The notes: generated from the sequence alone by a model not told the origin. A DNA stretch of 64,000 bases from Phycomyces blakesleeanus NRRL 1555(-) (GCF_001638985.1 NW_017265135.1:3645158-3709157); one strand, 5' to 3'. Shown: positions 1 to 12,649, numbered from the stretch's first letter. A program made the numbers and translations.

Positions 1-324
1 GGCACACAAATTAAGGAAAATTATTGTTTGCTCAAAAGATAAAACTTTGCTTGTGCTAAAGGGAATCATAAACCTTAGTTCATCCAGATGTATAAACTCA
101 TATTTTACAAGTTAAATCTACCTACCTTTTTTCTTGTATACATTTTATTTTATTTCTTTCCCCTTTAACCAGCCAAGCAGTTTATAAAAATAATCACGTG
201 ACTTGGCACAAAGTATCAAGCCAGGGCGGATTTTGGGTTCTGAGAGATAAATGCAAGCCCAAAAAAAAAGAGAAAGTATTGGACGTGTAATACAAATTCA
301 ACTGCACTTCTTTTAATATTTGTC

Positions 325-1156
325 ATGGTCGAGGAATCTCAGTTTATTCAAAATTATCTTGGTGCTCTTTCATCAAGGTCTGTCCGTTTTGGAGAGGACT
401 TTAACCCTCGTGCTATCCTTCATTTAAGACTCAAGGTAATAAACAAGAAGAAGAATAAGAAGAATTAAAGCAATAAAGAAAGAGAAACAGATTGAAAAGC
501 ATTGTGCTTAAACCATTTACAATTAGAAAAATATATATTTAAAAACATAACAAAAATAAACTCATTTGTTCATTCTAGAGAAAACCTGATAATTCACCAA
601 AGATTGAACCCGGTAAGGCCACATTACAATCCTTACTTCCTCTCTTCATTCCTTCATTTCTTCCATCTATTCTCATTATCTCACTCTTTCTAATTCCACA
701 GAACCCAAGGTGGCCAAGACCACTGCAGACGAAACCCGTGAAGAAACCATACAAGTTACCATCAAGATTGTCAAGCCAGCTTCTCAATTTATCATTGCTC
801 GACTATCACCTGATGACACCATTTCTACTCTCAAAAAGCGCATTTACCAGCAGCAAAGCGCGTATCCAGTTGGTCGACAGCGCCTCTTGATTCGTGGAAA
901 AGTATTGGCTGACAACAAGAAGCTCAGCGACTACAATGTTGCTAATGAGACAATCATACATTTGATGTTATCCGCTGCACCAAAGGCTGTTGTGGAAGAT
1001 GTACCTATAACTGGTCGCTTTGGTGTTTCTTTAGCTACTGAACAAGCAATTGATAGCCCTGACTTCTGGAGTGCATTGGAAGCCACAGTTGCGTCAAAAG
1101 TGTCTGCTCAAGATACACCACTGATTATGGATAAACTGAAGCGAGCCCTTGCTTAA
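325..1156 (+). CDS. GET5: GET5/MDY2 (UBL4-type) ubiquitin-like protein of the GET pathway
   Basis: Three exons are read: 325-435, 579-612 and 702-1156, all with GT-AG borders, giving 199 residues. The N-terminal segment (residues 1-37, starting MVEESQFIQNYLGAL) resembles the Get4-binding segment of yeast Get5. A ubiquitin-like fold covers about residues 65-140, with the typical RQRLLIRGKVLADNKKLSDY stretch. The C-terminal ~30 residues (from FWSALEATV) resemble the Get5 homodimerisation domain. In known systems Get5 bridges Get4 and Sgt2 and helps deliver tail-anchored proteins to the ER membrane via Get3; this role is inferred from the family. The start at 325 is preferred because it adds the Get4-binding segment in frame; the third exon alone has no ATG before the ubiquitin fold. 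The 3' end converges with the next gene, leaving about 315 bp between stop codons. Domain order and length fit Get5 well. Confidence 0.85.
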
Positions 1157-1472
1157 TTTTTTTTTAATTTAATCCTTTTCTTTCCTTCGTTCATTCATTG
1201 TGTGCATCTCTCTCTCCTTCTTTTCTCGTCATCATTATTACCCTTTGGATTGTTTGGTTTGTTATTATTTTTGTTGTTGCTGTTGCTATTATTTGAGTTA
1301 TATATGTATACATGGTATTGAAAAAGAAAAAGAGGGATAAGAAAATACACGTGAAATATGGAATCTATCGCATAGAATATACATATGTGTAAAATAAATA
1401 AATAGAAAAGTAAAAGATGAAGGAAGATATACGGGGGTTGGATAAGGGGAGGGGGGAGCGGACTAAGGTATT
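1157..1472. other. Convergent intergenic spacer
   Basis: Short spacer between the stop codons of GET5 (+) and the next gene (-). It holds T-rich tracts and an AATAAATAAATAG stretch near 1395-1407 that could serve 3' end formation. No gene is seen. Confidence 0.5.
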
Positions 1473-3813
1473 TTAAGATCGATGTGAGAGGATGTCAGAG
1501 GGAATAGTAGGACTAGTAGGTGATTTGGAATTGAGGGCCATGGCCTGCAAGTCCTTGGTGATACTTGTTGATGTTGAAGCAGAACCAGTAGTAGATTGTC
1601 TGGATTTAAGGAGAAAGAGGACACGGTCACGACTGGATAGTGGTCCAGCTGTGTCTTCTGCAGAATGGATATTGGATTGATGATATTGTTGTTGTTCAGG
1701 ATTACTGTGGCTGCTGTTAATGCTATTGCTACTGCTACTACTGATTGTTAACGGACGATGGCTGACCAAAACATTGGGCTCAACAGACCCAGCTGTCGAC
1801 AGGCGTTTAGAGGCAAGATCCATAAATCCCAAAGAGGTAGGGCGAGCCATTGACTGTCGCTTCGATGCCATGCTTGAGGGTCTTTCTAACCGTTTGGCCT
1901 CCTCCAATGTCTTTCTTCTTTGTTCAGCTGCCTGTGATGCATGTCTTGGGCTCTCTTCACTCCGTCTTTCGAGCCTTGCAAAGCGCGAAGAATGATTGCC
2001 AGTTGCTGTTGACACAGGTCGTGATTTAGACCTCGTGGGGGAAGGCATTGATTCGATTGGCTTAGACCTTGATCCTAGTTCGGTAGTAGATGATCTTTGA
2101 CTCAGCCTACTTGGTCTAGAAGGTGGTTTTGGTGCACTGCGTGGATTTTCAAACTGTTTGTACGCAGCAGGGATAGCGGGTGAAGGTGGAATTGGTGATG
2201 TCTGTAGAGGTAAAGGGCGTGATACACGAGCCTTTTCGATCGGAACCTTACGACGGCGTTCGTTTGGAGTACTGAGGGTAGGGACCGGAGGTACCGAAGA
2301 TGCGGTGCTAGCGGTGGAACGTGCACTCTCAGAATATGACTCTGAGCGTCGCATCCAAGGATGATCGTCTTCTTCCCCTTCCTCTTCGTCGTCGTCGTGA
2401 CTGTTATCATAATCTTTGGAATTGAATGAGCCGTGCACTTCTATAGATTTGAGGCGATTTGGAGTAAGGGATACCCGCATGGTGTTTCCAGAACGGATCA
2501 AGTCTTCAAAGTCAACTACAGGAATGTCTGGATCGTAAACCGATATGATTGTGGATCGAGACCTGGGTGGGATTCCTTCTACTCCAAGTAAAGGCCGAGG
2601 AGGATCCTCTTTTGTGAAAAGTTTAAAACTCTTTTTACTATTTAAACTAATGTTTGTGTGATTACTTAGTACTGAGGGTGGGCGTCGGGGAGGTATCCGG
2701 GGTGACAGCACTGGTGGGTCCTCTTCGTCATACACTAAAGGTTCAGCTGGCGACACATCGATTGGCGGTGTCATGGCTGTAACAATGAAAATGAAATATT
2801 AGACTTTTAATGTATATATTACATATTACATATATTAAAATTTATAATTTGTGCATATATTTATATATAAATAAATAAGTGAAAAGTACTCAAATCATAG
2901 ATATGCACATTCTACAGAAATATGATCTTCTTACTGGATTGACGCATAGATATTCGGTGCATCATACTTGATGGTCTGGCCTGCGAGGAAGACGATGACA
3001 ATGATGGGTGCGATGGATTGTATCCAAATGCAGTTGCCCGTTTCTAACGTATTATGAAACATACAAGCGCATATGAATATGTATTTGGTGTGTAGATGCG
3101 TTTAAATATATCAGGTCATTCAACTCTACACCGACTTGGTGGGTCAAGTAATTTGCATGTAAATTCGTATTGTATATTCTTACCTCTAAATGTTCGCGCA
3201 AGGCAAATCGATGAAATAATTCGCCTACTTGGCTATCATCCGATAAAGCCCAAAACACTTCCTTTACTCTAATATTATCCGTTGCCTGATTTTCGGCCAT
3301 ACGTCCAATTGTGGTTAATAGATACTCGGCTACATGTTCAATTATAGTCGTAAGATAGATCACCAAGATGGGGGAGATGATGTCGTCTTTGGGCTGAGAA
3401 TTCGACTTTTCGTTTTCGTCTTCATCTTTATCGGCTAATGTGCAGTAATCTAAGCAGCTATAACGAACAAGAGGAATGATGCGGTCCATTGGGAAAGGAC
3501 TATCGACGCCCAAGAGTCTCATTCGCTCATATGCTTCATAATCAATTGGTTCAGTTTCAGTAAATGTCTTGACTTCTAATTCGGCTTCCACAATCGCATT
3601 TTTTCCGAGAGAAGATGGTATAATAGAGAACAAGGCGAGCTTAATTCTGGATAGGTCGAGTGAAAGAGAAGTAGAGAGAAGTTGAAGAACAAGTTCGTCA
3701 ATGAACTGGTTGATGGCCTGTAGTGCATCCGATGATACACGGTAAGGTCCAATCTCGGCTATAATGGCATGCGCAGCCCGGTGGCCCACATAACGATAAT
3801 CTACCAAATTCAT
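1473..3813 (-). CDS. Histone-fold-like conserved fungal protein with a long low-complexity tail
   Basis: Read from 3813 downwards in three exons (3813-3184, 3043-2935, 2776-1473) with GT-AG borders and consistent phases, giving 680 residues. Residues 1-210 form the only globular part. The first ~70 residues contain helices like the first half of a histone fold. Residues about 145-205 (from ILVIYLTTIIEHVAEYLLTT) look like an H2A-type second half, separated by an acidic insert. The remaining ~470 residues are rich in Ser, Pro, Arg and acidic residues, with PPRRPP and SRPxxLSxR-like stretches; this part is probably disordered and a target for phosphorylation or SH3 binding. A conserved-looking segment, SSRDRVLFLLKSRQ, lies near the C-terminus. 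I do not recognise a named gene. A chromatin, scaffolding or cytokinesis role is possible, but none is shown. The gene model is supported by in-frame splicing across both introns. Confidence 0.75.
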
Positions 3814-3919
3814 GAAACAAGCAGGGTTAGTTAGGTTGTATCGAAATACAACTTGTAACCAAATTTATTTTTAATTATTTTTTAGTTTTTGTTAGATCCC
3901 TACAACTTCTTGAATAATA

Positions 3920-3951
3920 AACATATATACATATACATATACATATAATAG

Positions 3952-3984
<33 letters not shown>

Positions 3985-3985
3985 G
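3920..3985. repeat. CATATA/TA/TG microsatellite
   Basis: Run of CATATA units, then (TA)n, then (TG)n. A simple-sequence tract upstream of the histone-fold-like gene. Confidence 0.9.
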
Positions 3986-4218
3986 ATAAGAAGAATAAGA
4001 AGAAAAGAATTGTTAACCTTTAGTCATGAAGGAATCTAGTTCTCAATAATTCAAAAAGGTATATGTTATGTGCGTGTATGCAGATATATAGGTTGGTGTA
4101 CAAAATAATATTGAAAGAATGGCTTGAAGAAGCCTTCAGGAGAATCTATTAATAAAAAAAAATAAAAAAATAAAAGTAAGGAAAAAGGCAGAAGCAAAAT
4201 GATTATGATTTACAAGCA

Positions 4219-4306
4219 CTACACACACACATTCACACACTCACACGCACGCACACGCACACGCACACACACACATACACTGGCACACTGGCACACAGAC
4301 GCACAA
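4219..4306. repeat. CA-rich microsatellite
   Basis: About 90 bp of interrupted (CA)n with CACGCA and TGGCACAC variants. The short reading frames over it on both strands are artefacts of the repeat. Confidence 0.9.
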
Positions 4307-7008
4307 AAAGTATATGCCTGTTCTTTTGTACCTTATTTTTTTTATTTTCTTCTTATTTTTGGTTGGATGCCCGATACAGTGTTTCGCGTTTGAAAAATAC
4401 ACAAAAAAATTGGAATTTGAAATAAAATAAAAAATTGTACGACCAAGAAGAAGAAGAAGAAGAAAAAAAAAATTCAAAGTTGAATATAAAGAATTTCATG
4501 TTGATCAAAATTTTGCGTTTTAGCAGGGTATTTTTTCTTTTGATTGTTCAATAAAGTAATTCAAGTCCACAATAGATTGAGAATGGTAAATATTGACTTT
4601 TATCGTTTTGAATGATTAGCAAAGTGATAAAGTATGTAGCTATTGTACCTTTTGATGCAAATGTGGTATTATCTTTCGCATCATCCTGATTAATATCAAC
4701 ACACTCTATTACTAGCTTTTCTACAACCAGCACTTTTGTAGCTTGATTTTCACGCTTATTCATTGTGTCCAAATTTAAAGGAGCTATCTATTACTCTTGG
4801 CCTTCTTCTCTGATGCTTTATATGGAGTTTATCTCATTTCTTTGTATCCTTACCACCATCTTTGGGCAGTATGAATCTCAATGCAAAGTTCTTTTACTAG
4901 TCAGACTATTATCTGCCTCTATTTTGTTTTGTCGCTTGTAATCATTATATGTAGTATTTTTTTTGATTTTGCCTTTTTATCCGCCTTTCAAGTTCCTCTA
5001 TGGAATATACATATTAGAGGCAGTTATACAAACCACTTTTAAACAATTAAAGCTTATGTTGCTATATAATGATACTGCAAATCAAAAAAAGGGCATTAAA
5101 TTATTAATCTGATCCAATTGCACCCAAAAGAGATAGTAAGATCACCATCAATGCGATCAAATTTATGTTTTCATTTTTCGGGAAAATACCAGGTGATAGC
5201 CAGCATTAGATCAATGTGTTGTGCAATCTAGTCATCAGAACAATCTAACTGTATTCTCATTAAAAGATAATCAGGTACACTTCAAACCTCTAAACTATAT
5301 TTTGTAGTTTCTGTCACATATGGTTGAGTAAGGCTGGGAAACAATAGCGACTTTACTGATTATGGGTTTTTTTCCGATGCAGAAGAGGAACACAAATAAG
5401 GTCGAGTGCCGTATTGTTTGACACCTTCTAATAGGGTTCAATTGGCCCTTTCAACAACTATTATTTTCTTAACACTATTGCATTTTCAAAAGACGATTGA
5501 TAAAGTGCTCAGTGATCAAAATAGACGAATGATACATCTGTAGGAGTGGCCACCCCCTATTTTTAACTGTGCGAGTTTGTAGGAAATGACAACCTTCTTT
5601 ATTTAATCATGATTTTGTGACATGATTAAATGATATTCGAATTTTATAAAACAAAACAAATAGACACGAAAAAAAAGGTAGCGTGAGAAACAATTGTTTA
5701 CATTTACCATTTCAAACCTGCTTATATCCAAACCTCGTTTCAAGTATTAAAAGAGAAAGGGAATCCACAATATATATATCTATATATTTTTGAACAGATC
5801 CCAGGCAAAATCTTGTGCAGTTGGTCTAGATATATCAAATCGATAATTATAATAAAAATTGCACCAACATTTAAAAGATAAAAAAAAATCAGCACCTCTG
5901 ATTGATCGAATTTTATCCGTTGTTTCTTGTATTGACGATTGAATAGATAATATAATATAATATACTTGCAGTAGTCATCTGGTCTTGCTTTTGATTATTT
6001 TATCAATACATATTCAAACTTCCCTTACTTTCATACTAATAGTAAAAGCAGTTATCAATTGTTCCAAGCACGTTTTTTAATGGCTAAGAACAAGCAAAAA
6101 AAATTAATTGGCTGAGCTGCTTTTCATTTGTCTAGACCAAGTAAAACAGTCGAACACTATAGGGGACATTATTAGAAACAAATAACACATTAAAAGATGC
6201 ACTAGCACAAGTACTTTACGAGAAAAAGAAGAAGGGAAGGGGCGAGAAATATAAAAGTATGCTGAAACATTTCGATAATTGTGGATATCAGGATGTACTA
6301 ACGCAAACCATAAAAAAAAATACCAAGCCTACAAACCGGGTTATAAAAACGGAATTCCAGTAACATTAATTCCCCAGTCTTTAAACCCTTCTCATGTAAT
6401 AGACACAGTAACTTGTAAGTGTTATTAGACATTACTACAATATTTATACAGAGCACAAACTTTGTCGACAGTTCCAATTTGAAGAAAAGACAAGACGGGG
6501 CAAGAAGTGAACGAATTGGGCTTTGTGTTTAGATCAAAGAAAAAAAATAGGTAAAGACTTTGTCATTACTATGGCCGTGAATAAGACAAACTTGGTCAAA
6601 ATAAATCACCAAGTCATTAACTGACTAGGACATATAAATATATTCATCTGTTCTATGTTGCCTTGTTCTGTCCAACCGACCGAATATTTATTAGTATAAA
6701 TATTATTATGATCTTTATTAAGTTTAACTTCTTTATTTATTAAAGTCCGCTGGTAATTGCACAGCGTTTGGCCGAGAAGGGAAATTAGACCACAAAACAG
6801 TAAGTTACCTGATCAACCGCCCAATAAATCACAGACCCGTACTCTGATTGGACACCGCTCATTCAGGTTCCAAAAAAAAAGTGAGTCTGTGGCTGCATAT
6901 GTGACTGCTTCTATTTTTTTTCCAATTTTCCAAGCATGTTTTTTACCTTTACGTTTCTGGTTTGAAGTCTTTTGCTTTCTCTTTATCCTTACTTCCAATT
7001 TGAAAACC

Positions 7009-9634
7009 ATGGCTGAAGCACAACTCCCTCAGGTGAACGAGATGTTCGACACTGTCCTTATTCTGGACTTTGGATCCCAGTACTCCCACTTGATTACCCG
7101 TCGTGTCCGTGAGATGGGTGTCTACTGCGAGCTCTTGCCCTGCACCCAGAAGATGTCTGAACTTCACTTCAAGCCCAAGGGTATCATCTTGTCAGGCTCT
7201 CCTTACTCTGTCTACGATACCGATGCTCCCCGTGTTGACCCCGCTGTCTTTGAGTCGGGTGTCCCTATTCTCGGTATCTGCTACGGTCTCCAGGAAATGA
7301 CCAACCATATGGGTGGCAAGGTTGAAGCCTGCGATCACCGTGAGTACGGCCACGCCATGCTTAATGTCATTAAGCACCCCAACTTCCCTCTTGCTGACAA
7401 GCTCTTCGAGGGTCTTGGTGACGAATTGAAGGTATATTCGATTAAAGTTTTTTATACCCTACCGAAAAACATAGTATTCTCGCAAGTGGGACAATTATGT
7501 TCAAGTTATATACTTATATGTGTATGTATATGTGTATGTGTTATCTAAAATACCCTTCTTGGTATATTTCTTGCATTGTCTGTGTATTTTAAAATATCTA
7601 GGTCTGGATGAGTCACGGCGATCAGGTCACACAAGCTGCTCCTGGCTTCTTGGTTATTTCCAAGACCAACACCGCTCCCTTTGCCGCAGTTGCTCACGAG
7701 TCAAAGCCTTTCTTCGGTACGCGTAATCTTCTGCATGTAGACGCAATGATTGTTCCTAATATCTCATTTTTATAGGTATCCAGTTCCACCCCGAAGTTAC
7801 TCACACCGACGATGGCCAGGCTGTCTTGAAGAACTTTGTTGTTAACATTTGCCACGCCGATGCCTCATGGACTATGGTATGTGTGTACTACATAGATTTT
7901 TTTTGTTCCTACGTGCTACACAATGATTAGAGTTAAGGAGTTAGAGGAGGACAGTGGGGGGGGGGGGGGGTATATTTGAAAAAAATTCCAGAAATTAGTA
8001 TTTTTTATATACTTCATATTTACTGACTTTTTTTTATTTTAAAAAAAATCTACACAGGATGCTTTTGTTGATAAGGAAATTGCCCGTATCAGAAAGATGT
8101 TGGCCCCCCCCNNNNNNNNNNNNNNNNNNNNNNNNNNNNNNNNNNNNNNNNNNNNNNNNNNNNNNNNNNNNNNNNNNNNNNNNNNNNNNNNNNNNNNNNN
8201 NNNNNNNNNNNCTGGATGAGTCACGGCGATCAGGTCACACAAGCTGCTCCTGGCTTCTTGGTTATTTCCAAGACCAACACCGCTCCCTTTGCCGCAGTTG
8301 CTCACGAGTCAAAGCCTTTCTTCGGTACGCGTAATCTTCTGCATGTAGACGCAATGATTGTTCCTAATATCTCATTTTTATAGGTATCCAGTTCCACCCC
8401 GAAGTTACTCACACCGACGATGGCCAGGCTGTCTTGAAGAACTTTGTTGTTAACATTTGCCACGCCGATGCCTCATGGACTATGGTATGTGTGTACTACA
8501 TAGATTTTTTTTGTTCCTACGTGCTACACAATGATTAGAGTTAAGGAGTTAGAGGAGGACAGTGGGGGGGGGGGGGGGTATATTTGAAAAAAATTCCAGA
8601 AATTAGTATTTTTTATATACTTCATATTTACTGACTTTTTTTTATTTTAAAAAAAATCTACACAGGATGCTTTTGTTGATAAGGAAATTGCCCGTATCAG
8701 AAAGATTGTTGGCCCTCACGGTCGTGTTGTTGGTGCTGTCTCTGGTGGTGTTGACTCTACCGTCGCTGCCAAACTTATGCACGAAGCCATTGGTGACCGT
8801 TTCCACGCCATCTTGGTCGACAACGGTGTGATGCGTCTTAACGAGTGCGCCAATGTCAAGAAGATGTTGGGTGACAAGATGGGTATCAACATTAAGGTTA
8901 GCGATGCCGCCGATCTGTTCTTGGGTCGTCTCAAGGGCGTCACTGATCCCGAGACCAAGCGTAAAATCATCGGCAACACCTTCATTGAGGTTTTCGAGGC
9001 CGAGGCTGCCATCATTGACAAGGAGTGTGGTGGTGAGATTGAGTACCTTCTCCAGGGAACTCTCTACCCTGATGTTATTGAGTCCATCTCCTTCAAGGGA
9101 CCCTCCGCTACCATCAAGACCCACCACAATGTCGGTGGTCTTCTCGAGGATATGAAGCTCAAGCTCATTGAGCCCCTTCGCGAGTTGTTCAAGGATGAGG
9201 TCCGTGCTCTTGGCAAGATTCTTGGTCTTGATGATGAACTTGTCTGGCGTCACCCCTTCCCTGGACCAGGTATTGCTATCCGTGTCTTGGGTGAGGTTAC
9301 CAAGGAGCAGGTCGAGATTGCCCGTCTTGCCGACAACATTTACATTGAAGAGATCAAGAAGAATGGCTACTACCGCCAGATTGCTCAGGCATATGCCGCT
9401 CTTTTGCCCATCAAGGCCGTCGGTGTCATGGGTGACAAGCGTACTTACGAGCAGGTCATTGCTCTCAGAGCTGTTGAGACCAAGGATTTCATGACTGCTG
9501 ATATCTTTGCCAGCGCAGAATGGTTTGTCTGCCTCAAGCGTATTAGTTCCCGTATCATCAATGAAGTTAAGGGTGTAAACCGTGTGGTGTACGATATCAG
9601 CTCCAAGCCCCCAGCTACTATCGAGTGGGAATAA
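7009..9634 (+). CDS. GUA1: GMP synthase (glutamine-hydrolysing), interrupted by an assembly gap
   Basis: Converts XMP to GMP using glutamine and ATP (EC 6.3.5.2) in de novo guanine nucleotide synthesis in the cytosol. The gene copy implied by the sequence has exons 7009-7431, 7602-7716, 7776-7876 and then 8666-9634, giving 535 residues, as expected for the family. The ATG sits in a strong context (AAAACCATGG); the open frame upstream to 6757 is ignored because homology begins at MAEAQ. The class I glutamine amidotransferase domain has the nucleophile in GICYGLQ (Cys91) and the FHPEV His/Glu pair (about 184/186). The ATP-pyrophosphatase domain starts with the P-loop SGGVDST, and the C-terminal dimerisation domain ends in IEWE. 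Exons 2 and 3 and the start of exon 4 occur twice (7602-8098 and 8212-8706) around 100 Ns, so the scaffold as written does not encode a continuous protein; this is judged an unmerged contig overlap. Introns are 59-181 bp. Confidence 0.95.
7604..8098 (+). repeat. First copy of a GUA1 segment duplicated across the gap
   Basis: 495 bp of this stretch (exon 2, intron, exon 3, intron with a 15-G run, start of exon 4) recurs at 8212-8706 at a constant offset of 608, including the homopolymer. After 8098 the first copy loses a T and runs into a string of Cs before the Ns, typical of poor contig-end sequence. Confidence 0.95.
8112..8211. other. Assembly gap (100 Ns)
   Basis: Exactly 100 unknown bases, the conventional length for a gap of unknown size. 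Confidence 0.99.
8212..8706 (+). repeat. Second copy of the duplicated GUA1 segment
   Basis: Repeats 7604-8098; only this copy continues into the rest of exon 4 ([19 protein letters not shown] and on). See the GUA1 entry. Confidence 0.95.
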
Positions 9635-11091
9635 GTCAATACATTATATCTGTTCTTTTGTTCTTTTTCTTTTAATGTTCAACTTTCCATTTTCTTTATC
9701 CACATCTTTTACATTTCTTCTCTTTGCATTAAAAATAAAATAAAAATGACTCTACATCTGTTTCAATTATAAAACTCAACTGTTCACAATATTTTGCTAT
9801 TCTGCTATTATCGTTATCGGTATCGTTAATTTCTGAGTAACCATAAATTGAACGACCTCAAGCACAATATCAATTTTTTTATGCTTGTATATTCGGTTTT
9901 TCTATATTTTGCCTAGTATATAAACTTATCTTTAATGTCTGTGCATTGTACATAATTTAGCTATAAAACATTCCTATGCGCATTTGATGCAAAGATTAGC
10001 AATATCCGCAGTATGCGGGATATGAGGGAGAAAGGGAGAAAGGGAGGAAGATAGAAAAGGCGAGTGTCACCTTGTCAAATAATTAAATATACCATTAAAT
10101 CTTGCAAGTGCATGTTTCAATTTCTTGATTATTTTCTTGGTTTTGGGTTTGGTTTTGGTTTTTCCTTCCTTTAAAGTTTCACAAGCCCATATGAAAGAAC
10201 CATTGAATATTTATTCTTTTCAAGTATATCGAAAGTATAATCAAAGCCAATCATACTAGATACATAGCCTTGGTATTGAGAGGCGATACTATTCTTTTAA
10301 ACTAAATGTCTATGGAATTTGTGTAAATTGGTTTTATAAACTTGATAGAAAGAAAATATTGAGCTGCTTTTTCTTTTGTGTGTCTATCAAAAGTAAATAC
10401 ACTCAATTGAATTACAGTCATCAGAATCATTGGCATCAGCAGCAGCATAATCATGATTAGCATAATCATGATTAGCATAATCATGATTAGCATAATCATA
10501 AACATAATCATTTTTCTTTAAAATGATATAATACTTACAATTATATAGCTCAATGTTTCAAGTACAATAGTAACGTATTTTATTGGATTAGGATGAATAG
10601 GCCTTGTTGTTCTGTATGGTCTACTGTAAAATGAAAATCTCAAATATTGTTTCAAATGATATGGACGATCTTGGCAGCGTTGTCGTACTTTTATTTTTAT
10701 TACATAAGATAAATAAATACTTAAAAAAATGTCTCTTGAAAATTGCGTAGTAATTGGTTGCCTATCAAAATGATAAAGATATTTCTGTAGTTGGAGGACA
10801 ATGTATTGTGAGTGTCATGGTGATGATCTCATTTATATTATTTACGTTTTTTTGTTTTGTTTTTGAAATGTTCATCAAATAAATATATAATTGCTTTAAA
10901 GTTTCATCCTGCTTTATACAAATTCCCATATTTTTTATTATTTTTTTTAACAAAAAAAAATCTTAAAATAGGCCAATTAAATTGTATTTTTTGTTTTAAA
11001 ATAAAATAAAATAAAAATTCCTACTTAATTCATGGGGCAGCTTGAATTTTATTTATTTATTTTCTTTCTCTCTTTACACTTCTTTTACGAT
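9635..11091. other. Intergenic spacer, no gene seen
   Basis: AT-rich sequence between GUA1 and the DUF1752 gene. T-rich tracts after the GUA1 stop and an AAAATAAAATAAAAATG stretch (about 9731-9748) are plausible 3' end signals. One short tandem repeat is annotated separately. Confidence 0.5.
10446..10500. repeat. 15-bp tandem repeat with an internal palindrome
   Basis: Unit CATAATCATGATTAG repeated 3.7 times without change. Each unit contains the palindrome TAATCATGATTA. CATAATCAT fragments continue to about 10513. Confidence 0.95.
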
Positions 11092-12055
11092 ATGGTCCGA
11101 ACACTAGAGCTACCGATGCTTTCGTTAGCCATGCCCAATATTCATAAACTGGATTCCATCACAACCGATAGTCTTTCATGCATGTGGACAGGTATACAAT
11201 TCCTGTCTATTTTTTTAAAAAGAAAAAACGTATTCTCATCAATCAACAGTATTTTCAAAATGTAAAGAAAATCTTGAAAATGGCCGTCGTCTAGAAAACC
11301 TTAGTTGGCGCCTTTGGTACAGAGAATCAGTCGTTGCCAATGATAGACCATGCTCAGTAAACGAACCGACTACACCAATAGACGAACAAGAGTTTGCTTT
11401 ACCTAGCCCAGCTTCCACAGTTGGACCCTCAATACCAATAGACCCAAAACCTTTAAAACATGTTTCACCAACTTCCTTTAAACGTATGCTGACCTACCTT
11501 GGATCGCCCACTCATCAAACACAGCCACAACCTCCAACAACCTTTCTTCCATTGTCCCTTACACCACCCACCAACTGTATTTCTTCTGCACCAATCATCA
11601 AACCTACCTCACTACCTTCACGACCCACCCAGCGTAACAGCAAATTTTTTATTCTCTCAAACGAAGACTCTGAAGATGAAGATTCCTTTGAAGCAGAAAA
11701 AAGTGATGCTGATATTGATGAAGACAACGAGGACGTTTGGCAGGACGATGATGAATGTGTTACAGTCTCAGATGACTGCGAATCCGCTTATCAACGCGAA
11801 TTCAAAAAGCAAATTGTGCGTTCCGATAGGCCCAGTTGTCCCTCCCTGCTGTCTCGCCTCCTTGTCAGCCAATGCACTACCACGCGCCCGATAAGAATCA
11901 CTGCCACCCTTGTAAAACCCTCTGATAGCACTTCTAATAGTATTTCCGATAGTTTACGAGATTGCATTGATTGGGAACACCGCCAAAACAACTTTAATGC
12001 TATACTGAACTCACCTAGCACTACCTCATATTCAGAAAGCTTCCAATGGTGGTAA
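11092..12055 (+). CDS. DUF1752 (areA GATA-like) regulatory-type protein
   Basis: Two exons, 11092-11191 and 11250-12055, give 301 residues. Across the splice the frame reads MWTVFSKCKENLENGRRLEN followed by LSWRLWYRE, the signature of Pfam DUF1752, which is found in fungal nutrient regulators such as Mks1, Reg1 and the N-termini of areA-type proteins. An acidic serine-rich segment (FFILSNEDSEDEDSFE, about residues 127-142) and a C-terminal block WEHRQNNFNAIL resemble DUF3295-type fungal proteins. No GATA zinc finger is present, so this is a DUF1752 protein without the DNA-binding domain. It is probably a nuclear or cytosolic regulator of carbon or nitrogen response; that is inference from the family. 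The ATG at 11092 is chosen over 11032 because the latter adds a hydrophobic, unlikely N-terminus. The acceptor at 11249 is preferred over one at 11267 because it preserves the FSKCKE motif. Confidence 0.8.
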
Positions 12056-12640
12056 AACTTTATAGCGCATTGAACCTGGTTCACATCATTAGACATCATC
12101 AAACATAACCATAACTACAACTACAACTACTACACATACACATATATTATTTATCTATCTATCTATATATATATGTGTGTATGTATGTGTTTTTCTTTAT
12201 ATATATATATATATATATATACTCCTACATACATTACTTACATTCTACCTAATAGTTCTTTTGAACCTCTATACACAATACACATCGTCAAATATATATG
12301 TATATATATATATATACATGTCTATATGTAAAAATACAAATGCATACACACCACAACATTCCATCATTTCATTCTCTCTTTTTTTTTTAAGAAAAAACCA
12401 AATTCAGCCTACACCAAATATTACAGATCGTCAAAGATTACTGAAAAAATCCCCCCAACTAAATACCAAAGCAGACCAAAAATTTCAATGCATATAATTT
12501 TTCTTATCAATATCTAGCCCATTTGGAGCCATATTTTACTTTCATTGTATAAAGTATAAAATGTAGTTTCTTTTATAAAAAAAACAAGCACTGAATAACG
12601 TATCAACTCTTAAAGTATATTGGGTAGATAATGCTATACA
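12056..12640. other. 3' flank of the DUF1752 gene with microsatellites
   Basis: Contains CTAT/TA/TG/TATG simple repeats at about 12148-12220 and 12293-12320 and no supported gene. Confidence 0.6.
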
Positions 12641-12649
12641 TTACCCTAC

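Larger units (their letters stand above)
3814..7008. other. Intergenic region upstream of GUA1; no convincing gene
   Basis: About 3.2 kb of AT-rich DNA. Apart from two microsatellites (annotated separately), only short unsupported reading frames are present (for example 4548-4772 on -). The last ~250 bp before GUA1 is pyrimidine-rich with an inverted CCAAT box (ATTGG) near 6847-6851 and a TATAAATATTA stretch near 6694-6704; both are plausible GUA1 promoter elements. A GTAAGT at about 6801 could mark a 5' UTR intron, which cannot be decided here. Confidence 0.5.

Noticed and set aside
4548..4772. Minus-strand 74-residue frame as a small gene
   Set aside because: No recognisable domain, AT-rich, no splice partner; coding not supported.
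6757..7008. N-terminal extension of GMP synthase from an upstream ATG
   Set aside because: The upstream part is unlike any GMP synthase, and the ATG at 7009 has a strong context and the expected N-terminus.
11032..11091. Signal-peptide-like extension of the DUF1752 protein
   Set aside because: Hydrophobic stretch comes from a T-rich 5' leader; a regulator of this family is not secreted.
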